Assembly (NCBI GenBank): GCA_964390545.1
Contig: CAYMJV010000081.1
Location: 1-11,469, forward strand
DNA length: 11,469 nt
DNA from: CAYMJV01 sp964390545
GTDB taxonomy: Bacteria > Desulfobacterota > BSN033 > UBA1163
Direction: 5' to 3'
Below, piece after piece: positions 1 to 6,685 of the stretch (the stretch's first letter is position 1; each line of letters starts with the position of its first letter). Under the pieces are notes generated by a model. That model saw only the letters and a list, made by a program, of their open reading frames with translations, did not search any database and was not told where the DNA came from. The translations under genes and the position numbers were made by a program.

Positions 1-3
1 TTT

Positions 4-52
4 CCCCTCACCCTTCCCCTCTCCCCAGCGGGGAGAGGGCGGGGGTGAGGGG
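4..52. repeat. GC-rich nested palindromic intergenic repeat
   Basis: Two nested perfect inverted repeats are visible. The outer arms are CCCCTCACCC (4-13) and GGGTGAGGGG (43-52). The inner arms are CCCTCTCCCC (17-26) and GGGGAGAGGG (30-39), around an AGC loop. A 3-nt internal loop separates the two stems on each side. No T-run follows on either strand, so it is not a classic intrinsic terminator. Similar CCCTCACCC/CCTCTCCCC palindromes are widespread REP-like intergenic repeats in proteobacterial genomes and produce spurious Leu-Thr-Pro-rich translations; that resemblance comes from memory, not from a search. Confidence 0.75.
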
Positions 53-139
53 GCATAATGTTAGAAGAAAATTCTCAGATTTAAGGTGTAGGAATCCAAA
101 AAATCGGTTGATCCAAGATTTTGGAAGGAAGAAGCAGAT

Positions 140-1732
140 ATGCAAAAGAACGGTAAAAAGATTTACTTGATTTCGAACGGTGATTTTCGGGATTCTGCCG
201 GGGTGGTCTGTTGGCCTAAACAGGAAGAGACTTTGAGAGCGACCCAGAGAGCCTTGGGGAAGCTGGGGTTCAAGACCGAGGTGGTCCCTTCTTATGATTC
301 CAGAAGAAAACACGGCTTTCTGACCAAGCAATGCGAAGGGACACAGGCTTTTTCGAAGATCAACCCCTCTCTCCCTGTCATTGTGGTGCTAAGTTGCTGG
401 GCCTATTCCCACCATGTGTCAGGTTCCCTTCAAACTCATAAGGGCCCCATTCTGCTCCTCGCTAACTTCGATGGAACCTGGCCAGGACTCGTTGCGCTTT
501 TAAATCACTCTGCCACACTGGATCGGCTCTGTGTGAAGCATTCACGTCTATGGAGTGAAAGATTCGGCGACGATCCCGAGTTTATGAAGCGACTGGAGAC
601 TTGGTGCGAAACCGGTGAAATCGAATATGACCAGTCTTACCTCATTGACGCTGAAACACTGAAACTCTCTCCAAAAGCAGTTTCCTTGGGAGAAACATTA
701 GCTAGGAAGATTATCCGCGAAAAAAGGATCATGGGTCAACTTGATCCCGGATGTATGGGCATGCTGAACGCTGTCATCAATCCTGCCAAGCTAGGAGCCA
801 TCGGCATGCCGATCGAACTTCTGAACCAATCAGACCTGGTGGCAGAAATGTCGTCCGTAGATGACCAAGAGGCCCAACGTCACCTAAACTGGCTTCTTGA
901 GAAAGAGGCCTGGTTCGATTGGGGCACCGATCAGTTTGAACATTTAGTCCATAGTCAGGTCATCATGCAGATGAAGATGTATTCTGCAGCGGCTCGGATC
1001 TATCAACGTTACGGTCTCAGTGCGATTGGCATTCCGTATCAAGTTGGTCTTGTTCGATCTGTGCCTGCCTCAGACTTAGCGGAAGGAATGTTGAATAATT
1101 CTGAACGGCCTGATGTGATAGACCCAGATTCAAGGAGAGTCATTCGTAAGGGCAAACCCATTGTCCATTTCAACGAGGGTGATATCGGCTCAGGCATCCC
1201 TCAGGTCTTGATGCGCGACATTTATGAATTGAGGGGCATGCCCCCTGAGACGACCCTGCACGATGTCCGTTGGGGTCGTGAATACAAAGGCAAATTCCTT
1301 TGGGTCCTTGAGATCTCAGGGGGTGCGCCACCTGCTCACTTCGGAGGCTGGAAGAATACGAAAATCTACCGACAACCTAAGATGTACTTTCCTTTAGGGG
1401 GTGGCACATGCTCGGGTGTTTCGAAGCCAGGAGTCATTACCTGGGCGCGTTTCTATGAGAAGTTTGGTGAGATCGGAATGGACTGCGGGACCGGCGAAGT
1501 CATTGATCTGCCGAAACACGAAGTCAATGATCGTCTGAAGAAGACCACGGCCGAGTGGCCCATTGCTAACGTCCATGTCCCGGGGTATGGCAGGGATCAA
1601 CTGATGGCTTCTCATATGTCGAACCACATTACGATTGGTTATGGAAACATCCTTCAGGAGCTTGTGGCCACCTGCCTCCATCTTGGTATCCCAACCCGTG
1701 TGGCAGGTGATGTGAGAGATACCTATAAATAA
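140..1732 (+). CDS. L-fucose isomerase-like protein (FucI/AraA superfamily)
   Basis: This is a 530-residue cytoplasmic protein with no signal peptide or membrane segment. It is slightly shorter than E. coli FucI (about 590). The C-terminal half carries the recognisable fucose-isomerase pattern: an E-x-D-x-x-x-G block (Glu346, Asp348), an HDVRW segment (Asp375) and a late SNH motif (His496). These match in order the Glu, Asp and His that bind Mn2+ in FucI; the residue assignment is by eye and inferred. Family members interconvert aldoses and ketoses such as L-fucose/L-fuculose or D-arabinose/D-ribulose. Many divergent 'fucose isomerase-like' proteins have no proven substrate, and this is one of those. 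The start is supported by an AAGGAAG ribosome-binding site at 125-131, eight bases upstream. It stands alone on its strand and converges on the TRAP operon to its right. The isomerase fold is fairly certain, the substrate is not. Confidence 0.8.
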   Translation: MQKNGKKIYLISNGDFRDSAGVVCWPKQEETLRATQRALGKLGFKTEVVPSYDSRRKHGFLTKQCEGTQAFSKINPSLPVIVVLSCWAYSHHVSGSLQTHKGPILLLANFDGTWPGLVALLNHSATLDRLCVKHSRLWSERFGDDPEFMKRLETWCETGEIEYDQSYLIDAETLKLSPKAVSLGETLARKIIREKRIMGQLDPGCMGMLNAVINPAKLGAIGMPIELLNQSDLVAEMSSVDDQEAQRHLNWLLEKEAWFDWGTDQFEHLVHSQVIMQMKMYSAAARIYQRYGLSAIGIPYQVGLVRSVPASDLAEGMLNNSERPDVIDPDSRRVIRKGKPIVHFNEGDIGSGIPQVLMRDIYELRGMPPETTLHDVRWGREYKGKFLWVLEISGGAPPAHFGGWKNTKIYRQPKMYFPLGGGTCSGVSKPGVITWARFYEKFGEIGMDCGTGEVIDLPKHEVNDRLKKTTAEWPIANVHVPGYGRDQLMASHMSNHITIGYGNILQELVATCLHLGIPTRVAGDVRDTYK

Positions 1733-1806
1733 GAATTTTCTCACCGAACATCCATCTTGATCGCTCTAACGCAGTAGATACCATTCTCCTGAGTTTTTAC
1801 AATCCA

Positions 1807-3084
1807 TTATCCAAAAATCAAATTGGGTAGCCAAAGCACCAGCGGCGGGAATATCGTGATGAGCACGAGTACAACAATGAGTGGAATTAGAAATGGGGCT
1901 GTAGCCCTCGTCACCGTCTCAAACGGGAGTTTCGCCACACGGGCTACCACAAACAGGACGATCCCTACAGGCGGCGTAATGGTACCAATCATCAGGTTGA
2001 GGACCATGACAAGACCGAAATGAACGGGATCAATTCCGACACTTTGAATCACCGGCATGAAGACCGGAACCAAGATAATCAGAGCTGCCAGGGCTTCCAT
2101 GAAACAGCCTACAATCAATAAGAATATGTTGATCATCAAAAGGATAATCAGCGGGTTTCGTGTGGTTCCCAAGATCAGCGTCCCCAACTGCTGTGGAACT
2201 TGAGCACGAGTTAGAACCCAGCCCATCAATGATGCAGTCATGACCAGCATCAGGACCACGGCGTTGGTCTCAACCGTGTCCAAAAAAATTCTGGGAAGAT
2301 CTCGCCATGAGATCTCCCGGTAAACGAAGACCCCCAACACGAGAGCATATGAGGCGGCGATGAATGCTGCTTCCGTAGGCGTAAAGACCCCGATCATCAT
2401 CCCACCAAAAAGGATGACTGGCGTCATTAGCGAAAGGAAAGCCTTTCGGCTCTTCGTTGTGAACTCACGAAAGGTAGGCGCAGGGTGGGCGCCGAATCCC
2501 CGGCGATGGGCCATCCACCGGATCATGGCCATTAGTGCTCCAGCCATCAGAAAGCCTGGAATAAAACCTCCGGCGAATAGACGGCCGATGGAGACATCCG
2601 CCAGAACCCCATAGATCAAGAGGGGGACGCTGGGTGGTATGATGGGACCAATGGTGGCTGAGGCCGCCGTGACAGCAGCCGAGAATGCACGAGGGTATCC
2701 CTCATCTGTCATGGCTTTAATCTCAATGGTTCCAAGGCCAGCAGCATCTGCGACCGCTGAGCCTGACATGCCGGCGAAGATCACGCTTCCAATCACATTT
2801 ACGTGGGCCAATCCACCACGGAAGCGTCCTGCCAGGCATTCGGCGAAATCATAGATCCGGTTTGTGATTCCAGCGCTGTTCATGGCCATCCCAGTCAACA
2901 TGAAGAATGGTGCAGCGAGAAGCGGGAAGGAGTTGGCCGAGGCTGTAAGTCGCTGAGGAACAGACAAAAGAATCTCTCCGTTGGCGATGAGGTAGATGAG
3001 GCACGAGGAGCCCATGGTCAGGAAGAGGGGCATCCCGACTGCCATCATGAAAAACCACATCCAGATCAACGGGCCGACGGTCAT
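1807..3084 (-). CDS. dctM: TRAP transporter large permease, DctM family (system 1)
   Basis: This 425-residue, highly hydrophobic protein is the large membrane subunit of a tripartite ATP-independent periplasmic (TRAP) transporter; it drives solute uptake with an ion gradient, usually Na+. Family hallmarks are AGMSGSAVADA (104-114), IGPIIPPS (145-152), FTPTEAA (234-240) and a late IGTITPPVG segment. Aligned without gaps to the second DctM in this window, about 66 of 110 residues are identical over positions 51-160 (counted by eye). The start at 3084 is preferred over an upstream in-frame one at 3108: it overlaps the dctQ stop as ATGA and has a GGGGAGG ribosome-binding site about seven bases upstream. 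The ATGA overlap suggests translational coupling. It is the last gene of the minus-strand dctPQM operon; 74 bp separate its stop from the convergent isomerase gene, and I see no clear terminator there. Confidence 0.95.
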   Translation of the reverse strand: MTVGPLIWMWFFMMAVGMPLFLTMGSSCLIYLIANGEILLSVPQRLTASANSFPLLAAPFFMLTGMAMNSAGITNRIYDFAECLAGRFRGGLAHVNVIGSVIFAGMSGSAVADAAGLGTIEIKAMTDEGYPRAFSAAVTAASATIGPIIPPSVPLLIYGVLADVSIGRLFAGGFIPGFLMAGALMAMIRWMAHRRGFGAHPAPTFREFTTKSRKAFLSLMTPVILFGGMMIGVFTPTEAAFIAASYALVLGVFVYREISWRDLPRIFLDTVETNAVVLMLVMTASLMGWVLTRAQVPQQLGTLILGTTRNPLIILLMINIFLLIVGCFMEALAALIILVPVFMPVIQSVGIDPVHFGLVMVLNLMIGTITPPVGIVLFVVARVAKLPFETVTRATAPFLIPLIVVLVLITIFPPLVLWLPNLIFG

Positions 3085-3611
3085 GATTGAACCTCCCCTT
3101 TCACCCAACCCACCGTTCTCCCTACCGCTTCTGCAGTCTCTAAAATCATTAGCAAAGCTGAGAGGGGTGCTGCAACATAGATCATAGACCAGGGAATGGG
3201 CAGTGTGATGGCAATCACCGTATGGGAGCGGATGGTCAATTGCGTTCCTTGATAGGCTAACTCAAGTAGGAAGAATAAAGCGATGGCTTGGGTAGCGAGA
3301 GTAGCCACCTGAGCCAGCCGGCGAGGAAGACGTTCGGAGAGGACAGTAATAACAACATGATTCCCCCGCCGCATAGCGACAGGCGCTCCGAGCCAGCAGG
3401 CCCAGATGTATAGATAGCGGGCCAATTCTTCGGTCCATGTGAGTGGGGCACTAAATACATATCGAAAAAAGATCTGGAGCACCATCGTGACAAGGATGGC
3501 CATGAATAGGGCTATGCAAACCTTACACAATAGCCAATCTGCAGAGGCGGTCAGCCGCTTGAGTGCGGCTGCCACCCCTTGTTTCGGACGTTTCGGAGTC
3601 ATGGCGCTCAT
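3081..3611 (-). CDS. dctQ: TRAP transporter small permease, DctQ family (system 1)
   Basis: This 176-residue integral membrane protein is the small TRAP subunit, which packs against DctM and helps dock the loaded binding protein. Four hydrophobic segments lie near residues 28-48, 65-82, 100-120 and 138-160. The DctQ signature FFRYVFSAPLTWTEELARY (48-66) is complete. The start at 3611 is chosen because it overlaps the dctP stop as ATGA, mirroring the junction at its other end, and leaves a normal N-terminus. A GTG at 3650 would add 13 polar residues and a 43-bp overlap, but has a GAGG motif nearby and cannot be excluded; an ATG at 3602 is also possible. It lies between dctP and dctM in one transcription unit. 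Confidence 0.9.
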   Translation of the reverse strand: MSAMTPKRPKQGVAAALKRLTASADWLLCKVCIALFMAILVTMVLQIFFRYVFSAPLTWTEELARYLYIWACWLGAPVAMRRGNHVVITVLSERLPRRLAQVATLATQAIALFFLLELAYQGTQLTIRSHTVIAITLPIPWSMIYVAAPLSALLMILETAEAVGRTVGWVKGEVQS

Positions 3612-4597
3612 CGGGTCCCGACGATCCGCTCGAAGAGACCTTTGCCCCACTTTGCCTCGAACATTTTGGGAACAGTTTCCAGAACCGGTTTACGGAACGA
3701 TTCTACATCTGGCTGGATCACTTCCATTCCAGCCTGTTTGAACTTATCCACGAGTGCCTGCTCACGGCTCAGGATCTCCTGGTTGTTCCATGCAATCCCC
3801 TCGGTCACACCATCAGCGATGGTCTTTTGGTCGGGGGCAGATAATCCTTGCCAGAATTTATCATTGATCACGACGAGCCGTGGAGTCAGGATATGTCCGG
3901 TGAGGACCAAGTACTTTTGGACTTCATAGAACTTCCCTGAGTCAATCGTAGGCAGGGGATTTTCCTGGCCATCCACCACGTTCTGACGCAGGGCCAAGTA
4001 GAGTTCACTGAAGGTCATTGGGGTGGGTTTGGCCCCCCAGGCCCGAGCCATTGCCAGAAATACCTCATTTTCAGGCACCCGAAGCTTGAACTCCTTCATA
4101 TCGGCGGCGGTCCGCACCAGCTTCTTGGTAGTGGTGAGCTGCCGTACCCCGTAGTACGTGGTTCCCAGGATCCGCATTCCCCGCTTCTCGATCAGCTGCC
4201 TGTTCAGGTCCTGACCGACGGGTCCGGACATTACCTTAGTCAGATGGGCTGCATCTCGCCAGACATAAGGAGCTTCGATCACGGAGATGCTGGAGACCCA
4301 CTGACCAAAGTTGGCGGCACCCTCCGTCACCATTTGCTGAGTTCCCAGGGCCACCCCCTCAATCTGATCCTTTGAACTTCCGAGCTGGCTGGCTGGAAAG
4401 ACCTGGATGGTAATTCTCCCTTGAGAAGCATCCGAAACCTGTTTTGCGATACGCTCGATCATCTTCACTGAGGGATGATCTGCTGATAGCACATCACCCC
4501 ATCGGATCACGACTTTTTCCGCCCCCCAGAGATGATCGGATGGGAGGATGAAAAAACAAACCAGAAACGCAATCATCAGAGCATAAAGTCTTTTCAT
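3608..4597 (-). CDS. dctP: TRAP transporter periplasmic solute-binding protein, DctP family (system 1)
   Basis: This 329-residue exported protein captures the solute in the periplasm and delivers it to DctQM. It begins with Met-Lys-Arg and a hydrophobic stretch (residues 4-19), with likely signal-peptidase cleavage near WGA/EKVV (around 26). The DctP fold is shown by IQVFPASQLGS (64-74), the FKLRVPEN segment with Arg173 in the position of the conserved carboxylate-clamping arginine, a second conserved Arg152 in YYGVRQLTT, and the QENP motif (211-214). The conserved arginine suggests an organic acid ligand; which one is unknown. The start has a strong AAAGGAGG ribosome-binding site about seven bases upstream. 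It is the first gene of the minus-strand operon and is read from a consensus-like promoter at 4696-4724. It is clearly homologous to the divergent dctP at 4965 but far from identical. Confidence 0.95.
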   Translation of the reverse strand: MKRLYALMIAFLVCFFILPSDHLWGAEKVVIRWGDVLSADHPSVKMIERIAKQVSDASQGRITIQVFPASQLGSSKDQIEGVALGTQQMVTEGAANFGQWVSSISVIEAPYVWRDAAHLTKVMSGPVGQDLNRQLIEKRGMRILGTTYYGVRQLTTTKKLVRTAADMKEFKLRVPENEVFLAMARAWGAKPTPMTFSELYLALRQNVVDGQENPLPTIDSGKFYEVQKYLVLTGHILTPRLVVINDKFWQGLSAPDQKTIADGVTEGIAWNNQEILSREQALVDKFKQAGMEVIQPDVESFRKPVLETVPKMFEAKWGKGLFERIVGTR

Positions 4598-4653
4598 TTC
4601 AAATACCTCCTTTCTTTTGAATTGGCCTCATTTTGAATAATTTGAATAGGATT

Positions 4654-4670
4654 CCTTATCCAAAATAAGG
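4654..4670 (-). promoter_or_regulatory. Hairpin in the 5' leader of dctP (system 1)
   Basis: On the minus strand a perfect 6-bp inverted repeat CCTTAT/ATAAGG encloses a 5-nt loop. It would lie roughly 20 nt into the predicted mRNA leader and about 57 nt upstream of the start codon. There is no T-run, so a stability or regulatory role is more likely than termination. The function is inferred. Confidence 0.4.
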
Positions 4671-4691
4671 TCTAAAATGGACTCATTTGGA

Positions 4692-4705
4692 GAACAGTAT
4701 AGTTC
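4692..4705. promoter_or_regulatory. Inverted repeat enclosing the -10 box of the minus-strand dctP promoter
   Basis: GAAC and GTTC flank exactly six bases, and those six bases are the minus-strand -10 hexamer TATACT. A dyad framing a -10 box is where a repressor would block polymerase. The arms are only 4 bp, so this could be chance. Confidence 0.3.
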
Positions 4706-4724
4706 GTTCGTCTGGTCTAGTCAA
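4696..4724 (-). promoter_or_regulatory. Sigma70-like promoter of the minus-strand TRAP operon
   Basis: Reading the minus strand, TTGACT (4724-4719) is followed by a 17-nt spacer and TATACT (4701-4696). Each hexamer matches consensus at five of six positions and the spacing is optimal. Transcription would start near 4689, giving a leader of about 92 nt before the dctP start. Confidence 0.65.
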
Positions 4725-4763
4725 ATAGTAGTATTGTGAATCTTGGAAACCTTCGAGGTGCGC

Positions 4764-4780
4764 AAAGATAGAATGTCTTT
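4764..4780. promoter_or_regulatory. Operator-sized near-palindrome between the divergent promoters
   Basis: The 17-bp sequence AAAGATAGAATGTCTTT has perfect 5-bp arms (AAAGA/TCTTT), then a T-G mismatch and another A-T pair around a 3-nt centre. Its size and position, between two divergent promoters, suit a dimeric regulator. No copy was found elsewhere in the window and it does not match the palindrome in front of the IclR gene, so the cognate regulator is unknown. Confidence 0.3.
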
Positions 4781-4840
4781 CTCAACATATCCACACCGGA
4801 GAGGCTTCCCCAGGCGTCCATCGTGAACGGGAAACCGGAG

Positions 4841-4869
4841 TTGACAAAGGGTGAGAGTCGATGTATTTT
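4841..4869 (+). promoter_or_regulatory. Sigma70-like promoter of the plus-strand TRAP operon
   Basis: A perfect -35 TTGACA (4841-4846) is followed by a 17-nt spacer and TATTTT (4864-4869), which matches the -10 consensus at four of six positions. The predicted start near 4876 gives a leader of about 90 nt that includes the stem-loop at 4912-4938. An ACCGGAG repeat lies directly upstream of the -35. Confidence 0.55.
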
Positions 4870-4911
4870 CATGGCGAATAGGGGGCTCCATTAAACCGTT
4901 ATATTTCTTAT

Positions 4912-4938
4912 CATATGGGAGATTTTCTCTCCCAAATG
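4912..4938 (+). promoter_or_regulatory. Stem-loop in the 5' leader of dctP (system 2)
   Basis: The arms CATATGGGAGA (4912-4922) and TCTCCCAAATG (4928-4938) pair at 10 of 11 positions around the 5-nt loop TTTTC. The stem ends ten bases before the strong ribosome-binding site AAAAAGGAGGG (about 4947-4957). It could stabilise the dctP message or control translation, or serve as a DNA operator. No T-run follows, so it is not a simple terminator. Confidence 0.5.
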
Positions 4939-4964
4939 CGTTTAAGAAAAAGGAGGGATGCAAC

Positions 4965-5945
4965 ATGAAGAGACATTTCTTAACACTTTTAGCCGTAGTC
5001 TTAGTGATCACCTGGTTTTTGTCATCTGCCCACGGGGCGCCTATTGTTGTCAGAATTGGCCATGATGGTGCCACCGCCCAGCCTTATCATCCAGCTTTGG
5101 AACTTACAGCCAAGATCATTGCGGAGAGAACCAAGAATGAAGTCAATTTGCAAATCTTTCCATCAGGCCAACTCGGTTCTCAGCAAGAACAGATGTTAGG
5201 CACCATTCAGGGAACCCAGGAGATGTGGATGTCTAATCCTGCCTGGTTGGCCCAGTATTCACCCAAGGTCGGCATATTGAGCGCCGCCTACCTCTTCAGA
5301 GACCTTGACCACATGTATAAGGTTTTGAGAGGCCCTATCGGCGAGGAATTGTTCAAAGAACTGCCTCCTAAGATAGGAGTAAGAGTTCTCGATGTTTGGT
5401 ATCTTGGTACAAGACAAACAACCTTGAGGGACAAGTCTGCCGCCACGCCCGAAGAATTTAGGGGTATTAAGTTGAGGGCCCCCGGTGCTCCTACCTATAT
5501 TGAGGCCGTTCGTGTTCTTGGCGCCAACCCCACCCCCATGGGATTTGGTGAAGTCTACATGGCCCTCAAAACAGGAGTCATCGATGGTCAGGAAAATCCT
5601 CTCACCACAATTAAGTCTTCCAAATTCAATGAAGTATGCAAATATCTTGTCTTAACAAGCCACATGGTAGACTCCATTATTCCACAAATCAACGAGAGAT
5701 CCTGGAAGGGCCTAAAGCCGGAATATCAGAAAATCGTCATCGAGGCCTTCCGGGAAGGTGGAAAGCTCAACGATAAACTGATTCTGGATGGAGAGGCTTC
5801 TCTGGTTGAGGAATTTCAGAAGGGGGGGATGACCGTTATCAGGCCCAATCTTGAACTTTTCAGAACCAGGGCCCGCCAGATACCAGAGCGGTTCAAGAAC
5901 CTTTGGGAAGAAGGGATGATCGAAAAAATCCAAGCAGTTAAGTAA
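4965..5945 (+). CDS. dctP: TRAP transporter periplasmic solute-binding protein, DctP family (system 2)
   Basis: This 326-residue exported binding protein is for the second TRAP system. The frame is open from 4851, but the start at 4965 is chosen because it has a near-perfect ribosome-binding site (AAGGAGGG, seven bases upstream) and opens directly into a signal peptide: Met-Lys-Arg, a hydrophobic core at 5-20 and likely cleavage near AHGA (about 25). Family marks are LQIFPSGQLGS (62-72), YLGTRQTT (Arg150), IKLRAPG with the likely carboxylate-binding Arg171, and QENP (209-212). It shares these blocks and overall length with the divergent DctP but differs clearly in the N-lobe (GHDGATAQPYHP), so the ligands may be related rather than identical. 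Its stop codon directly abuts a 124-bp palindromic element that separates it from its dctQ. Confidence 0.95.
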   Translation: MKRHFLTLLAVVLVITWFLSSAHGAPIVVRIGHDGATAQPYHPALELTAKIIAERTKNEVNLQIFPSGQLGSQQEQMLGTIQGTQEMWMSNPAWLAQYSPKVGILSAAYLFRDLDHMYKVLRGPIGEELFKELPPKIGVRVLDVWYLGTRQTTLRDKSAATPEEFRGIKLRAPGAPTYIEAVRVLGANPTPMGFGEVYMALKTGVIDGQENPLTTIKSSKFNEVCKYLVLTSHMVDSIIPQINERSWKGLKPEYQKIVIEAFREGGKLNDKLILDGEASLVEEFQKGGMTVIRPNLELFRTRARQIPERFKNLWEEGMIEKIQAVK

Positions 5946-6069
5946 ACCCCGTTAGAAGGTCTTCGATCTTCCAACGGGAAGGCTCACACGGGGCTTCAAA
6001 CTCCGTGTTCGCTTCAAAAGGAACTTATTCTTTATGCCGGTTGCAAGCAGCGGGACTTTCTAACGGGGT
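5946..6069. repeat. 124-bp structured intergenic element with 16-nt inverted ends
   Basis: The ends ACCCCGTTAGAAgGTC (5946-5961) and the complement of GACtTTCTAACGGGGT (6054-6069) match at 15 of 16 positions. Inside are two local hairpins. One runs 5948-5978, with a stem of about 14 pairs, one A-C mismatch, one G-T pair and a TTC loop. The other runs 5986-6008, with an 8-pair stem and a 7-nt loop. The left end can therefore pair either locally or with the far right end. The element begins immediately after the dctP stop codon. It looks like a MITE or a compound palindromic repeat; no convincing target-site duplication is visible. Placed between dctP and dctQ it could also stabilise the dctP message and lower expression of the membrane genes, which is inferred. 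Confidence 0.6.
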
Positions 6070-6094
6070 AAACCGGCGTTGCCCGCTCGAATCG

Positions 6095-6127
6095 ATTTAG
6101 GGGCAGGGTTCTTCTCTGCCCCTAAAT
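6095..6127 (+). repeat. 12-bp perfect stem-loop upstream of dctQ (system 2)
   Basis: ATTTAGGGGCAG (6095-6106) and CTGCCCCTAAAT (6116-6127) are perfect reverse complements around a 9-nt loop. The hairpin ends 47 nt before the dctQ start. The bases after it (GTCTTATC) are not a T-run, so full rho-independent termination is unlikely. It may act as an attenuating or RNA-stabilising structure within the dctPQM transcript. Confidence 0.6.
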
Positions 6128-6174
6128 GTCTTATCTCAACCAGGTTAAGCATACAAAGAATACGCGGGGTATGG

Positions 6175-6654
6175 ATGAAGATCCTTGAGAGAATCTTCGA
6201 TGCGATCGAACAGGGACTCGGGGTTCTCTTTCTTCTGGTGATGTTTATCTCTGTCCTCATTCAGATCTTCTTCAGGTATGTGCTTCAATCTCCGCTGACC
6301 TGGACAGAAGAAGCCTCCCGGTACAGTTTCATATGGATTGTCCTTCTTGGTGCAGCTTTTGCCGTAAGAAAGAAGGAACATGTCATGATGGGGGTGTTGG
6401 TTAAACGTTTTCCTGCGTATCTCCAGAGATATATTTCTTTAGTCCTCAATTCAATTATCCTTATTTCCTTAATTTATCTTTTACCAATAAGCTGGAGTTT
6501 TTTCTGGTTCATCAAGGGGGTATCGGCTCCGACCTTAGGAATTTCTTGGGGTTTTTTGTTCTTTTCTGCTCCCCTCAGCATAGGCCTTATGACGATTCAC
6601 ACTTTTATTGCCCTTTTCACGACGATGAGAATGGAAGAGACAAGGGAAACTTAG
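6175..6654 (+). CDS. dctQ: TRAP transporter small permease, DctQ family (system 2)
   Basis: This is a 159-residue membrane protein with four hydrophobic segments near 14-34, 49-64, 86-108 and 124-148. The DctQ signature FRYVLQSPLTWTEEASRY (33-50) closely matches that of the other DctQ in the window. The reading frame is open further upstream, to 6079, but those codons run through the 6095-6127 stem-loop and look non-protein-like. The ATG at 6175 gives the usual Met-Lys amphipathic start. Its ribosome-binding site is weak (GGGG at 6166-6169, about five bases away), which fits lower translation than dctP. It is followed 31 nt later by dctM. The protein would form the membrane complex with DctM and accept solute from DctP. 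Confidence 0.88.
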   Translation: MKILERIFDAIEQGLGVLFLLVMFISVLIQIFFRYVLQSPLTWTEEASRYSFIWIVLLGAAFAVRKKEHVMMGVLVKRFPAYLQRYISLVLNSIILISLIYLLPISWSFFWFIKGVSAPTLGISWGFLFFSAPLSIGLMTIHTFIALFTTMRMEETRET

Positions 6655-6685
6655 TCTTCCGATCATGGAACAGGAAAGATAAGAA

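Larger units (their letters stand above)
4598..4964. other. Divergent control region between the two TRAP operons
   Basis: This 367-bp stretch separates two binding-protein genes that point away from each other, and I see no credible gene in it. It contains a minus-strand sigma70-like promoter (4696-4724), a plus-strand one (4841-4869), a hairpin in each predicted 5' leader (4654-4670 and 4912-4938), and about 116 bp between the two -35 elements. That central part holds a 17-bp near-palindrome (4764-4780), a short ACCTTCGAGGT palindrome (4749-4759), and two copies of ACCGGAG (4795-4801 and 4834-4840), the second abutting the plus-strand -35. The layout suits a regulator acting on both operons, which is inferred. 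Confidence 0.7.

Noticed and set aside
8..331. Minus-strand open frame of 107 codons ending in a Leu-Thr-Pro-rich tail
   Set aside because: The tail is the translated GC-rich palindrome at 4-52 and the rest is antisense to the isomerase-like gene; no protein family resemblance.
1394..1744. Minus-strand open frame antisense to the end of the isomerase-like gene
   Set aside because: It lies almost wholly opposite the conserved C-terminal coding region and shows no domain or ribosome-binding support.
3085..3108. Longer N-terminus for the minus-strand DctM starting at 3108
   Set aside because: It would encode the ribosome-binding site (Gly-Glu-Arg-Gly-Gly) as protein; the ATGA overlap start at 3084 is better supported.
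4721..5074. Minus-strand open frame across the divergent control region and the start of dctP (system 2)
   Set aside because: It overlaps both promoters and the signal-peptide coding region, and its translation looks random.
6034..6063. Nine-codon open frame within the dctP-dctQ spacer as a leader peptide
   Set aside because: No ribosome-binding site, and it is contained in the palindromic element; codons show no regulatory pattern.
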